A stretch of 64,000 nt of DNA. It comes from Nitzschia sp. DOCU1. Taxonomy: Eukaryota > Bacillariophyta > Bacillariophyceae > Bacillariales > Bacillariaceae. The notes beneath the pieces were generated by a model that worked only from the letters and a program-made list of their open reading frames with translations, searched no databases and was not told where the DNA came from. Made by a program: the position numbers and the translations under genes. Location of the stretch: contig OX595998.1 in NCBI GenBank assembly GCA_951394045.1, forward strand, positions 248,001 through 312,000, given 5' to 3'. Below, in pieces: positions 43,250 through 53,800 of this stretch (position 1 is the first letter of the stretch; the number at the start of each line of letters is the position of its first letter).

Positions 43250-46200
43250 ATGCCATTTTCATTCTGGGAGCAGGACGACGACCACGACAATATGACAGCG
43301 CAACCCTCCAACAAGAATGGAAGCTCCAAATCGTTAATGTCCACCAGCTTTCCCGATTTGATTTCTGCCAGTGATGCTTCCTCGACGGCGACGACTACGA
43401 CAGACGGAAATCTTGCTTTCAATCCAAAGGACAAGGCAATAACGAGTAGTCTCTCACAACAACCGAATCATCATCATCGTCCACGACAACAAGAACACGA
43501 GGACGCAAATGTCGAAGGACAAGAAGGAAGTATGCGACTGGCAGCATTATCGCCTACTACTCGTCCCACTAGTAGTAGTCGCAATTCCTCACTCAGCAAA
43601 TGGGAAGATTCCATTACTGATTTACATCGCAATACTCTGGGACAATCCAGTCATCATACGACGGCGTCGACCAAAAGCAAGAATAGTAAACGTCAAACTC
43701 GAAGTACCAGTCGGACTCGAAAGACGTCAAGTACCAAGACTACTACTCCATTGCTACCGCCCCACAAGCGTAAAGTCCTTGAGCAACAACAACAACAACA
43801 ACGTCCTCCCTTACAACGTTCCAATAGTGTACCCATGGTGGATTCTGCTGGAAATTTGACAGTCAGTTTGGGTAGCTTTATCGATTCTCAGAAAATTGTC
43901 AAAGACGACGACGACGATGATGATGATGGAGAAGATTCCACTATTGAAGAAAGTTGGAGACCGAATCCCAGTAAACGACGATCCTTTGTGCAAGGAGCAC
44001 CTACTGAAGAAGCACCTACTGAAGAAGCAAATGAAGCAAATCAACAAGAGATTACGATGACAACGACTACTTTTACTCCTGCCATGGAACCCACCAGACC
44101 GTCGAGTCCATCCACGGCCTCGTATTCGCAATCGTCCGAAATCAAATCCTTGGCCACCACCACCGCCACCATGGCGGCACCACCACCTCCACCACCTTCT
44201 ACTCCTTCAACTTCGCTAAATCGCTTTTTGGATTCATTAATTTTTGAAACGCAAAATTATCATCGCAACAGTCCAGGGGCAAATTATCGAAAACGAGCTC
44301 AACATCGAAAATCAGCTTCCACTTCTGGTACTACCACAAAGAAGAATGCTGATCCGTTAAAACCAATGGATTCTTCTTTGGGAGATGTATCCATGATTTC
44401 TTTTGCAGCAGCAGCAGCTGTAGCGTCGCTTTCCAATAATCATAATCATCATCATCATCAAGCTACGATCAAGACCAGTCAACGACGACGACCATCCAAC
44501 GAGCAACAACAACAACAAATAGGACAAGGACCACCACCACCCAAGGCACGTTCGGCTCCTCCAATTACTTTATGGGCACGTAAAAGTGGAATAGTGCATG
44601 GCAACGACGACGATCATGCTCCTCCCGATATTTCCAACCATCGAGCCATGCCCGTATTATTGAGACGAAGTCTGTCCAATAATAAACTGGAATCTTCGTC
44701 GCATCATAATCGCGACAACAACAACCACAAGGAAAACAAGAAACGAAGAAGTCATCGTTTGGTGGCGACTCTTTCCGATAGTACCGCTACCAGTGGCATG
44801 TTGAGTGCCTTTTTGGAACGAGAATCGAAACATGAACGAAAAACTTCGGCACATACAGTGGGTGGTGATCCAAGAGCACGTGGAGATACGATTAGTATTG
44901 CCATTTCTGCAGATGGTGGAGCTAGTGCCAAAACCTTTCAAGTAGCCCCCAAGCAAGCCAAAATGATTCAAAGACTGTTGGAAGAAGCCGCAGCAGCTGC
45001 TGCCGCAAAAAACAAGACACAAGACAAGGACGGTGCTTTCGTTTTGCAAAGTCCCAAGAAAGAGTCTCGGAAAACTATTGATTCCTGGAGTATGGCATCG
45101 CCATTGCCGTCGCCTCAGGAAACTATGAACAGTCCCAACTTTTACTTGAGTACTCCGTCGGGGCATGATCAGACTGTGGTCACGCAAGCATCGACGATTG
45201 ACACGAGTGATCATGTATCGACACGCTCATCGTTAATTGTGGAACTTTCCCCGCCCTTGGTGACAGGGCCCAAAAAGGTAGCACGACCAGACTTGACCAA
45301 GTACTTTGATACAAACAACATTAACCGACGATCTCGAGGAGCTCGGGCCTCTTCTGCCTTTACAGTGGCAGGGGATCGTGTCTCGGTACGATTTCAGGGC
45401 AAATCTACTTCCGAATTGGTCGAACTGCTTCGAGAAGAAAAGCAAGAACAAGAAATTCAACGACGAATGCACGAAGCGTCCTTTGCATCATTATCTGCCG
45501 GGGCACCGGTACTACTTCCTGAGACTACGGATCGAAAATCCAAGGCCAATGCAACGCAATCGGGCGCGCATCATTCTCGAACAGATTTGGATAATGTTGC
45601 GTTTGCTCCGGATTGGAATCGAATGAATACTGCCATGCATGAAAGCATCGCCATTTTGGGCCATCATTCACCGTCTGATACTCATTCTCCTTACTTTGGA
45701 AGTCCCAACAATTGGACCAAGCAAGATTCGCCTCTAGCCTTGTTCCCTCTCGACTTGGAAAAAGAGGAAGGCGACGATGCTGGTATTACTCCTGGGGATG
45801 GTGGTGGTGGTGATGATGGCGACGATACCCTGCACAATTCACTTGACTTGTCTTATCTCCAATCACCCAATACTCCCAATACTACCTCTCCGCCAAAGGT
45901 TATCCAGGCTACACGAGCCGAATTGCAGTCCTTCTTGGATGGACGGTCGCCCAATACCAAACGTCGCAAGAGTGGAGCGCATAGTGTGTCTGGGGACCGA
46001 GTGGCCGATAGCGATCGGCCCAACCGACGTCTTAGCGCCAGCCCCAACAAGCGACAAGGAGAACGAGAACGGGGAGGGCGTCCTAGTCGGACGCGTGGTT
46101 CTAGCGCCACTTCCCGGAATAAACCAAGGCGTCCGTCGAATGGTAATCAGGAGTCGAGCACGATGAAGCACCAGCCATTATCCAATGGCGTATCTCGCAA

Positions 46201-48352
46201 GAGTGCTAGTACAAGTAGGGAACTCGAATTGGAGGAATTCCGTTCGCCTGGTGGGGGTCGACCGACGAATCGTCGCAGTCTCATGCGAAAAATGCAATCC
46301 GTCCCGATCTTGAACCCGGAACCAAAGCGAGTGTCGTCCCTTACGAGTACTGGTAGTACTGCCCGAACCGCACGAACCTCAACGACGGGGAGAGAAATCG
46401 GTAGTCGTCCACGTTCCGTCAGTGGTGAACGACGAACGAGAACGTCCTCCCGTCCACGTTCCGTCAGTGGTGAACGACGAACGAGAACGTCCTCCCAAAA
46501 GCCCGAGCGGTCCAACTCTGACCGTCGTCGCAACAAACGTCAAAGCGATATCTCCGATACTGAAAGTAAGGGCAGCAAAACCGTCTCCAACAGCAACAGA
46601 CGTGGTGGTAAAAGGGAAGGCCTTGTCAACAAAATGGATCGCGAGGACGAGAGCGAAAGTGGTGAGTTGGAACTGGAAGACTTGCAGAAGTCCTTTTTGG
46701 ACAAGTTTTTGGATGGCGAAGTCGAGGGTCACGATTCAGCCTCACAAATGCAGGGTCATAAAGAAGAGTACAAAGCGAGTCTTTTGGATGGGCCAGTGGA
46801 AAATTCCCTAGGCAAACTCCGAGTCGACCCATCGGACATTCTCGAAACCTCCACATCGCGTCTCATTGTGCTGGACCCGACCAAATCTGCAGATCGGCGA
46901 TCATCCGAATTCAAGCGCGGCAAATCGGTGACGAATCTCGAGAAAGAGCCTTCCCCAGCGCTCATTGAACTCTATGATCCATCGCCCAAGCCTCCCAATC
47001 CCAAGACTGTGCTCGTTCCAGACGATGGCAAAGAACAACATCAGGACGATAAAATATTGACGCCTTCTACTAAAAAGGGGGCGAAAAAACTACCAGCCTC
47101 GGCCAAAAAGACTCCTACGAGTAGCACTGGAAAGAAGAAGAAATCCGTCAAGGCGCCCAAGACAAAGAGTACGTCCAAGGAAAAAATTGAATTGGTCGAT
47201 TCGGATAAGGCCGCTGCCGAGGAAGTTCAAGAGAATCCCAAGCCTGCGGTAGAGAAAACTGGAGCTCTGACACCACCAGAAAAGGTAACTTTGCAACATT
47301 TGCCAAGACAAAGAAGTGACGGGATTGTGCATGGAATTGACATCCCCGACACTAGCGGACATGTGCGTCTGGTAGAGCGTCTCATGCACCTGTCCAGCCG
47401 AAACTTGAATTTGGAAGAAAGTCCCTGCAAACTGTCCAAGCTTTCCGAAGTTGATCGATGCAAATCACCCGACATGCAGAGGCAACAACAGCTGCCAAAA
47501 CCGAAAACGACGCCGGTCACGACCAAGTCATCGCAAGTGACTGGGGGTCGATGGGTTAGCACACCCGACAGCAGCGAGATGGCCTTAGTCGATCATTGTT
47601 CGGCAAGTGATGCATTTGACGGATCCCAAGCATCCGGCTGGACCAAAATGGGAGTGCCCCGTCCACCACTTGGATCCGAACCCAGTTCTCCCAAGAGCCC
47701 AGGCAACACCAACCATGATGAAAGCAAGGCCAGTAGCGAGAAAGAAGGACTTCCTCTCAAACCAATGAGAAAACTGAGTCGGCCACCAGATGCCTTTTCT
47801 GGCAACGCTGATTCTACCCCAGCGGCGAGTTCTGCTACTACACAGCGGCAAGCAGCTAAACCTGGCCGATTACCACCAGTGTCCATTACAGAAGGTTCCG
47901 TTCTAGAAGTTGCCCATCGCAATGATGATGATGATATGAGCGCGTGTTCCGATATTACCGACAATTTCTCCTGGGAACCTCTAGAATCAGAATATTCCAA
48001 ACGAACCGCCAAAAGAAAAGGTCTCGGCCGTATCGATGAAAAAGACACTTCCGAGCACGGAGAAGCCAGGACACTGGGAGGCACGTCGTGGGCGGACTTG
48101 AGTTTGACCGACGGTCTGGGCAGACTGACGGAGGAAGACGAGCAAAGTAAACTATCGGCTATTTCTCGTGACAAGCGGATGCACCTTTCCAAGCGCTGGC
48201 AAAGCACGCCTGCGTTACGGACGGACACTGATACTTTGAAAAGCCCAGCTAGGGGTGAAGAAGGCACTACGACTCCTGGTAGATTCAGTTGGATTAAAAA
48301 GAAATTGGCATTCAAGAAAAAGGCAGCAGGAGGTGACACGATTACTAAATGA
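43250..48352 (+). CDS. Large Ser/Arg-rich disordered protein, unknown function
   Basis: 1700 residues in one exon, starting MPFSFWEQDDDHDN. Composition is dominated by Ser, Thr, Arg, Lys, Gln and His runs. A recurring element of the form S-x(0-2)-[TS]-V-x-G-[DE] appears in KTSAHTVGGDPRARGDTI, ASSAFTVAGDRVSVRF, KSGAHSVSGDRVAD and twice in RSVSGERRTRTSS. R-x-x-S-like sites are frequent (QRSNSVPM, RRSLSNNK, RKMQSVPI). The last two come from an exact 45-bp tandem duplication (46406-46450, 46451-46495). The C-terminus has an amphipathic piece (GRFSWIKKKLAFKKKAAGG) that could bind a membrane. No catalytic domain is visible. A scaffold or cytoskeletal role is possible but unsupported. Confidence 0.75.
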   Translation: MPFSFWEQDDDHDNMTAQPSNKNGSSKSLMSTSFPDLISASDASSTATTTTDGNLAFNPKDKAITSSLSQQPNHHHRPRQQEHEDANVEGQEGSMRLAALSPTTRPTSSSRNSSLSKWEDSITDLHRNTLGQSSHHTTASTKSKNSKRQTRSTSRTRKTSSTKTTTPLLPPHKRKVLEQQQQQQRPPLQRSNSVPMVDSAGNLTVSLGSFIDSQKIVKDDDDDDDDGEDSTIEESWRPNPSKRRSFVQGAPTEEAPTEEANEANQQEITMTTTTFTPAMEPTRPSSPSTASYSQSSEIKSLATTTATMAAPPPPPPSTPSTSLNRFLDSLIFETQNYHRNSPGANYRKRAQHRKSASTSGTTTKKNADPLKPMDSSLGDVSMISFAAAAAVASLSNNHNHHHHQATIKTSQRRRPSNEQQQQQIGQGPPPPKARSAPPITLWARKSGIVHGNDDDHAPPDISNHRAMPVLLRRSLSNNKLESSSHHNRDNNNHKENKKRRSHRLVATLSDSTATSGMLSAFLERESKHERKTSAHTVGGDPRARGDTISIAISADGGASAKTFQVAPKQAKMIQRLLEEAAAAAAAKNKTQDKDGAFVLQSPKKESRKTIDSWSMASPLPSPQETMNSPNFYLSTPSGHDQTVVTQASTIDTSDHVSTRSSLIVELSPPLVTGPKKVARPDLTKYFDTNNINRRSRGARASSAFTVAGDRVSVRFQGKSTSELVELLREEKQEQEIQRRMHEASFASLSAGAPVLLPETTDRKSKANATQSGAHHSRTDLDNVAFAPDWNRMNTAMHESIAILGHHSPSDTHSPYFGSPNNWTKQDSPLALFPLDLEKEEGDDAGITPGDGGGGDDGDDTLHNSLDLSYLQSPNTPNTTSPPKVIQATRAELQSFLDGRSPNTKRRKSGAHSVSGDRVADSDRPNRRLSASPNKRQGERERGGRPSRTRGSSATSRNKPRRPSNGNQESSTMKHQPLSNGVSRKSASTSRELELEEFRSPGGGRPTNRRSLMRKMQSVPILNPEPKRVSSLTSTGSTARTARTSTTGREIGSRPRSVSGERRTRTSSRPRSVSGERRTRTSSQKPERSNSDRRRNKRQSDISDTESKGSKTVSNSNRRGGKREGLVNKMDREDESESGELELEDLQKSFLDKFLDGEVEGHDSASQMQGHKEEYKASLLDGPVENSLGKLRVDPSDILETSTSRLIVLDPTKSADRRSSEFKRGKSVTNLEKEPSPALIELYDPSPKPPNPKTVLVPDDGKEQHQDDKILTPSTKKGAKKLPASAKKTPTSSTGKKKKSVKAPKTKSTSKEKIELVDSDKAAAEEVQENPKPAVEKTGALTPPEKVTLQHLPRQRSDGIVHGIDIPDTSGHVRLVERLMHLSSRNLNLEESPCKLSKLSEVDRCKSPDMQRQQQLPKPKTTPVTTKSSQVTGGRWVSTPDSSEMALVDHCSASDAFDGSQASGWTKMGVPRPPLGSEPSSPKSPGNTNHDESKASSEKEGLPLKPMRKLSRPPDAFSGNADSTPAASSATTQRQAAKPGRLPPVSITEGSVLEVAHRNDDDDMSACSDITDNFSWEPLESEYSKRTAKRKGLGRIDEKDTSEHGEARTLGGTSWADLSLTDGLGRLTEEDEQSKLSAISRDKRMHLSKRWQSTPALRTDTDTLKSPARGEEGTTTPGRFSWIKKKLAFKKKAAGGDTITK
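46406..46495. repeat. Exact 45-bp tandem duplication in the coding sequence
   Basis: Two adjacent 45-bp units without visible differences, in frame, encode the doubled RPRSVSGERRTRTSS motif. Confidence 0.93.
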
Positions 48353-48921
48353 ATAATCACTTGGTGATAGGTATCAATAATTGCGAACACAAAAACCAAA
48401 TATCTGTAGCGACACTGCACAAACTAAAGAAGAGACGAGTTGAGGAAACAAACAAGCACCATCGAATGAATGGCTATGCACTCATAGAATTACCTCTTCG
48501 AAGCAGCGACGAGCGGGCTTTACCCAGTTAGCAACTACACGCGCCTTGTCAGCATTAGCATTTCCCAAAGCCTACGCGTCGTCGGGAACTGTGTGCCTAC
48601 GGAGTTCGAGCTCGGCTCAACTGGACGTTTCTACTCAAGTCGGATATATCCGAGGGAGTGCAAGGAGAGCAGCAACCAAACGAGCATTTAGTTTCTTGTA
48701 TACCTTATGTTCTTTCTCTTTGCCCAGTCGACTGCGCCACAACTCGACTTTTGCGGACAAGCTCCGCCTCGCTGTCTTGAATGTCGTCATTCTCGTGGAT
48801 ATTCGTCTGACTCTAGTCGCAGCGCAATGAGATCTATTGGTCCCTGAAAACAGCCACAGCCGCAAGGCGGCATATACCCATAGCAGATATTAAAGCAAGA
48901 CATGAAAAAGACGACGGAGCA
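48353..48921. other. Intergenic region between convergent genes
   Basis: 3' flanks of the 1700-aa gene and of the glycosyltransferase-like gene. Nothing else is supported. Confidence 0.45.
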
Positions 48922-50100
48922 TCATCTTGCGCCTCCCGCTGCCTGATGCTGTTTCAATATCGTACGTTCCCAATCTTGAAATCGTTGAACAAGGGGACTG
49001 CAAATAGCTTGCTTGTCGTCGTGCCGGGAGGCATTGGTGGCTATGGTCGTCGTCGTTGCGTGCCTCTCGATTCCATCAAGGATATCCTGGAACGTATCAA
49101 AAGGCCCCAGTATATCGATATATTGGGTGTATTTCATGATCCAGCATGTTGGGGGTAGATCCGCTATATAGGAATCGTAGGCTGCCTTGGCGTCTTCAAC
49201 AATCCATTGCAACTCAAAATTATCACGTCGATATGGTCGATGAGCAGTATTATTGATGTGAAGATTAGGTGCAAAGATGACCGGATACGAATCAAAGCAA
49301 TGTTTCAACACACAAGTCCATACCGCTTGACTAGTCCATTGCGAGTGTAACGGCGGTAGTGTTGCATACGGCAACATGTATGGAATATATTGTCGTGGCA
49401 TGGCGGCCAACATGGCATCTGGCGTATAAGTGGCGGTCCATTGATGATAGGAGCCGGGTGGCACAATCCAACCCAGGGCTCGAACCGCCAAAGTTGTAAT
49501 AGGAACGGCGCTGCTTTTGTTGGAATGTTGATCGTCGGATGTTGGTAGTTGCATCAAATAGTCCAAAAACATTACCCAAGACTCTTCTGTCGTATTTTGC
49601 ACACTTGACATTAGATCAACATCTTCGTCCAAAAAGATCCAATAGTCGAATTGTTTGTGAGCGTAGTGTTCCATCAAGATCGCCTCGGCCGCTAGTTGAT
49701 TGCGTCCTTCGGTCCACGTTGTATGGGGTATGTAACGAGTTTGAAAATGCGTGGTATTGCTGTCATATGCTGTTTTATTCGAAATCAAAATGGGACGATC
49801 GTAGGATCCAAACAATAACGTCATAACAATGTTGCTGCTGTTCTTGCTGTGCTTGAGATTGTCGAGTAAATTATACCACTTTTCGAAATACTGCTGTTCG
49901 CCCATGACTAGAAATAGAACCTTATATTGCTTTGGTTTCAGTTTGGCTTGTTGTCCTTCCGCTACAATGTATCGAGACAAGTCAAAGAAAGATCGGCCAA
50001 GAATGCCTAGCAGACTCAGCAGAAGCGAGACCAGAGGAATAGTCCATCCTGCCTTTCTTGACGAGGAACGGCCCCGTTTCTTTCGCTCGGCACTTATCAT
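48922..50100 (-). CDS. Type II membrane protein, probable GT-A glycosyltransferase
   Basis: 392 residues, ATG at 50098-50100 (MISAERKKRGRSSSRK). A basic cytoplasmic tail precedes one membrane segment (TIPLVSLLLSLLGILGRSFF), giving a Golgi-type signal anchor. The lumenal part starts KVLFLVMGEQQYFEKWYNLLDNL. It includes FDYWIFLDEDVDLM, whose DED triad sits where GT-A enzymes have a metal-binding DxD, and several N-glycosylation sequons. A long Trp/Tyr/His-rich segment follows. The topology is well supported, the enzyme class only moderately, and donor and acceptor are unknown. Confidence 0.7.
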   Translation of the reverse strand: MISAERKKRGRSSSRKAGWTIPLVSLLLSLLGILGRSFFDLSRYIVAEGQQAKLKPKQYKVLFLVMGEQQYFEKWYNLLDNLKHSKNSSNIVMTLLFGSYDRPILISNKTAYDSNTTHFQTRYIPHTTWTEGRNQLAAEAILMEHYAHKQFDYWIFLDEDVDLMSSVQNTTEESWVMFLDYLMQLPTSDDQHSNKSSAVPITTLAVRALGWIVPPGSYHQWTATYTPDAMLAAMPRQYIPYMLPYATLPPLHSQWTSQAVWTCVLKHCFDSYPVIFAPNLHINNTAHRPYRRDNFELQWIVEDAKAAYDSYIADLPPTCWIMKYTQYIDILGPFDTFQDILDGIERHATTTTIATNASRHDDKQAICSPLVQRFQDWERTILKQHQAAGGAR

Positions 50101-50861
50101 GGCTTTCAATGTGCCGTCGGCGTAGCGTCGTTTCGTTGTTCTTGTTCTGGCTACAGCAGTACCATGGTCGGAAGATCCAAAAATAACTCAAAGCTAGCGG
50201 CGATTGCCGTTCCTCGTTCGCGCGCAAGTACCTTTTGGTATCCACATGAATGACTCACATTTAAAGTTATACAAAACCTTAGAAAGATATAAGACGTGCC
50301 GCGCGCAGCTTTGCGAAAAAAATCGTTGTTTGATGTTTCGGTCACCGCTCAACAAAGTCAATCTAGTCGAAGTTTCTTTCCATCATCTGTCACACCAATC
50401 TCAAATCGCCTAAGAGCATCCGAAGCGGTGATGCTAAAAGCTATCATGGCTTTCAATGAGCTGACATCGCTACTAGGACCATGGTCAAGGTTCAATGCAC
50501 ACACATGGGATTCCTCCGTATCATCCCATGTTCATGTTATTACTCTATTCAAGGTTTTAGTTTTTGTCGGTCCACATCTTCCACGTGGAGTCTCATCTTT
50601 GTGACCGACATAATGACCCAGGGATGAAAAGAGAGTACTATCTTTCGTAGAAATGTACAGGGCTGGCTGGCGAAAATTTCGGTCGTTCCCCCTTTCCGTT
50701 CCATTTCCAAACGAAAGAGTGATGGCGCGAAAGATGTGGCGAACACTCTTTTCACGGAACGAAAAACCATCAACATCGATGTGATGATTCGTGGCACTCC
50801 TACTCATTCATTCTTGCTTTCTTCTTTTTGAAACGATCCTACTGTTGCTGCTGCTGTTGTC
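50101..50861. promoter_or_regulatory. Divergent intergenic region
   Basis: 761 bp between the glycosyltransferase-like gene (minus) and the BSD-like gene (plus). It must contain both promoters; no motif stands out. Confidence 0.45.
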
Positions 50862-53800
50862 ATGGCCAAATTACTTCAAGACGCCAAGGCCGAAGTGGCT
50901 CGATTACGTGCTACCGAATCGACCTTTACGACGGAATTTCCCACTTATTTGGAGGATTCTGTCCGAGCCCGCGAATTGTCCGAGTATCAATTTGCCTTGA
51001 CGAAAAAATGGAAGGTTTACGAAAAAGTAACCTCGCACAAACTCTTGGAGATGTATCCACCTTTGAAGGACATGCATTCGAAATTGGTCCCCTCTCGAGT
51101 TTCCAACAAGGACTTTTGGCAACGCTATCATTATTGGTGCGATGAAAAACGATGGATTCAAGAATTGCAACGACGAAAAGAAGAACAAGTCAAGCAGAAA
51201 TTTGAACAAACTTCAAACAACAATAAAAGACAAGGAGTTGCGGGTGGTCCCTTGTTGTCATCATTAGAACCAGCCGCTCCAGCAATACTAGTACCCACCG
51301 CCGCCGCATCTGCTGTCGAGAACCGAACCACAAATGTTCCAGAGAAGAAAGAACAAGAGCAGCAGGCATCTTCTTCCGCCATCCCGGCGACTGGCCTAAA
51401 AGATCGATTAAAAGAGTGGAACAAGGCCGCGTCATCCAATATTACCAAAAAATGGGAGAAACCAGTCTTTCAAGTGGAAAAGACATTCGCCAGGTCCTCC
51501 TTTCCAAAAGTGGTCGATACCAAAATGGCAGAACCACGTCCTTCCTCTAAAGCTGCCGAATTGCGAGTCCAAGTCGAGACAACTACACCAACAGTAGAAG
51601 CGGTTTCTGCCACTGGAACTCCTATTGGACTGGGTCTTCAGGATCGATTGAAACAATGGGATAAGGCTACTACTACTACTACCCACAAGACTGAAAAGGA
51701 GACAGTTGCTGCAAATGCTAGTACGACCAAAACGGAAGTTACAACTACAAGCGAGGCCATCAATGTTAATGCTGCAACCACAAAATCAAGACCCAGTTGG
51801 AAAGTGACCGATACGGCTGCTAGTGGTGGTGGGATGAAAGGAACGGCCACAATACCACCAAAGACGACTGTCAACCCACCAGCGCCAGTACTTGCAACTG
51901 TTGGTAGCAGCGCTGGACGGATAAATCATCCAAGAACCTACGAGCATACAGCAGTGGCTTCGTTGTCGCCCGTGGCTCCAAGTAGACCGTCGGTACGAAT
52001 GGTAGACGTGGATGCTCCACGGATAGGCCAGCAGAACATTTTGACGAATGACAATGACAAGGATGAGAAAGTGTCCGATCTACCAGACGTTGGGAAAGGT
52101 TTGATGGATCGATTGGATGATTGGGAAAAGCAAACGTCTCTTCGCCCGCCAAGCAAACTCAGTGTCGTTGGTCGTATCAGTATCCAATTGCCCGTTGTTA
52201 CATCCCATGTGGCAGCGGCGCCAGAACTTGATTTGCCGGCTGCGAAGAAAGTGCTTGATGCTTATACCAAGGCTGCAGCCAATGCGACATCCCACAAAGC
52301 GAACAAGGAAGCCAAAAAGCTTCCAGACGATTTGCCAGTGGTATCGCAGAGCGTCAAAAATCGAATGAATGAATGGAAAAAGCAGGCCAACAAAAAAGTT
52401 TCAAAGACAAAGTCCGAGGTGGTCCATGATGCACAAGTAGCCCAGGCATCTAGTTTGCCAACTGGAAGGGTCACTGCCAAGTTTGACCGCAAAGCCGCAC
52501 AAGCGGAAGCCGTTCGAAGATGCAAACTCAAAGAGACTTATTTGACTCCACTTCAAACCCCGAACGATTCTGCCGATACCAAACGAACCCTGTCCGATTT
52601 CCTTTTCCAATTTCGTCGTAACTATAACAACGGCTCCCAAGAACGTTTCCAAATCCTGCAGACCTATCCGGATACCATGGCTGTGTACTTTCGCTCCATG
52701 GTTCCAAGGAAAATAACAGAGAAAGACTTTTGGGAACGCTACTACTTTCGATGTGACGTGGATCGAATATTGGCCGATGCCACACGGAACGAGGGCAAGC
52801 TAGGTCAGCTACGACTAGCTACAAATGATTCTCAAAGTATGGCATCCTCGGCGACCAACGAAATGGCCGAGGCTCGGCCGCAGAAGCCGAAAGACCTGCC
52901 TCCTACCTCCATCACCATTCCATCTTCCGGAGCTGTAACGACAACCACAAGAACTTCGGCTCCGACGTTTGCAGGGTCTACGACAAGTCATAAGTCCACC
53001 CCACAAACCGCGTCTTTATCACCAGCGAGAATCATAGATCATCCCTCTCCGCTCGTGACATCTGCCTCGCTTAAGGCCGTACCAACCTCTTCACTCCCTG
53101 CAGCAAGACTCAAGTCTAGAACAGCTCCTGTTGCTTCTTTTGTGGCCCCTTCAGCGCCAATGAACGAGGCGGCTGTGCGCCAGCGAGCTTCGCTAGTCAC
53201 CGTTCGAGACTTCAACGATTTAGACAAACCGAAACCAAGGCGACAGTCGGTGCTGGAAGTTCCGAGTTTGCAGGCACGAAATCAAGACGAATTGCCCGAG
53301 ATTCTCATTCCTCACAGCGCAATTGAATCCAAGCAGTATTTGGTGTCCTTGTATAAGTCACTGGAAACTGTCAAGGGTGCTCCTTCTCGATATTCATTAT
53401 CAGATTCCAAAAAAGTTGGGGACTCTATTGCCGAGGTAAGACGGCAAATGCTGGATGCCCTAGACGAAGAAGCGGAATCCGAAAACCGGGCTTGTCCTCG
53501 AGACGGAATGGATCAAGTGAACAATGAAGAAGCAATCCTTGCCAAGGGCCATGCTGCTTTTTCTGTAACGAAAGATTTGATTGTGAAAGAACTCACCACG
53601 GGGTCTGATGATAGCATAGCCATGCGACCTGAACTTGAAGCACCAGACAATGTTTTGCATGAGGACGTGCAAGAAGCGACTGAACCAGATGTCGAAGTGG
53701 CCGATGAGACTCATTCAAGTACCGTTAAGAATGACACAGCCCTCATGGAACCTATGGCTCCCGATCGATCCACTTTGAACGCCCTTCACGATGACCAAGA

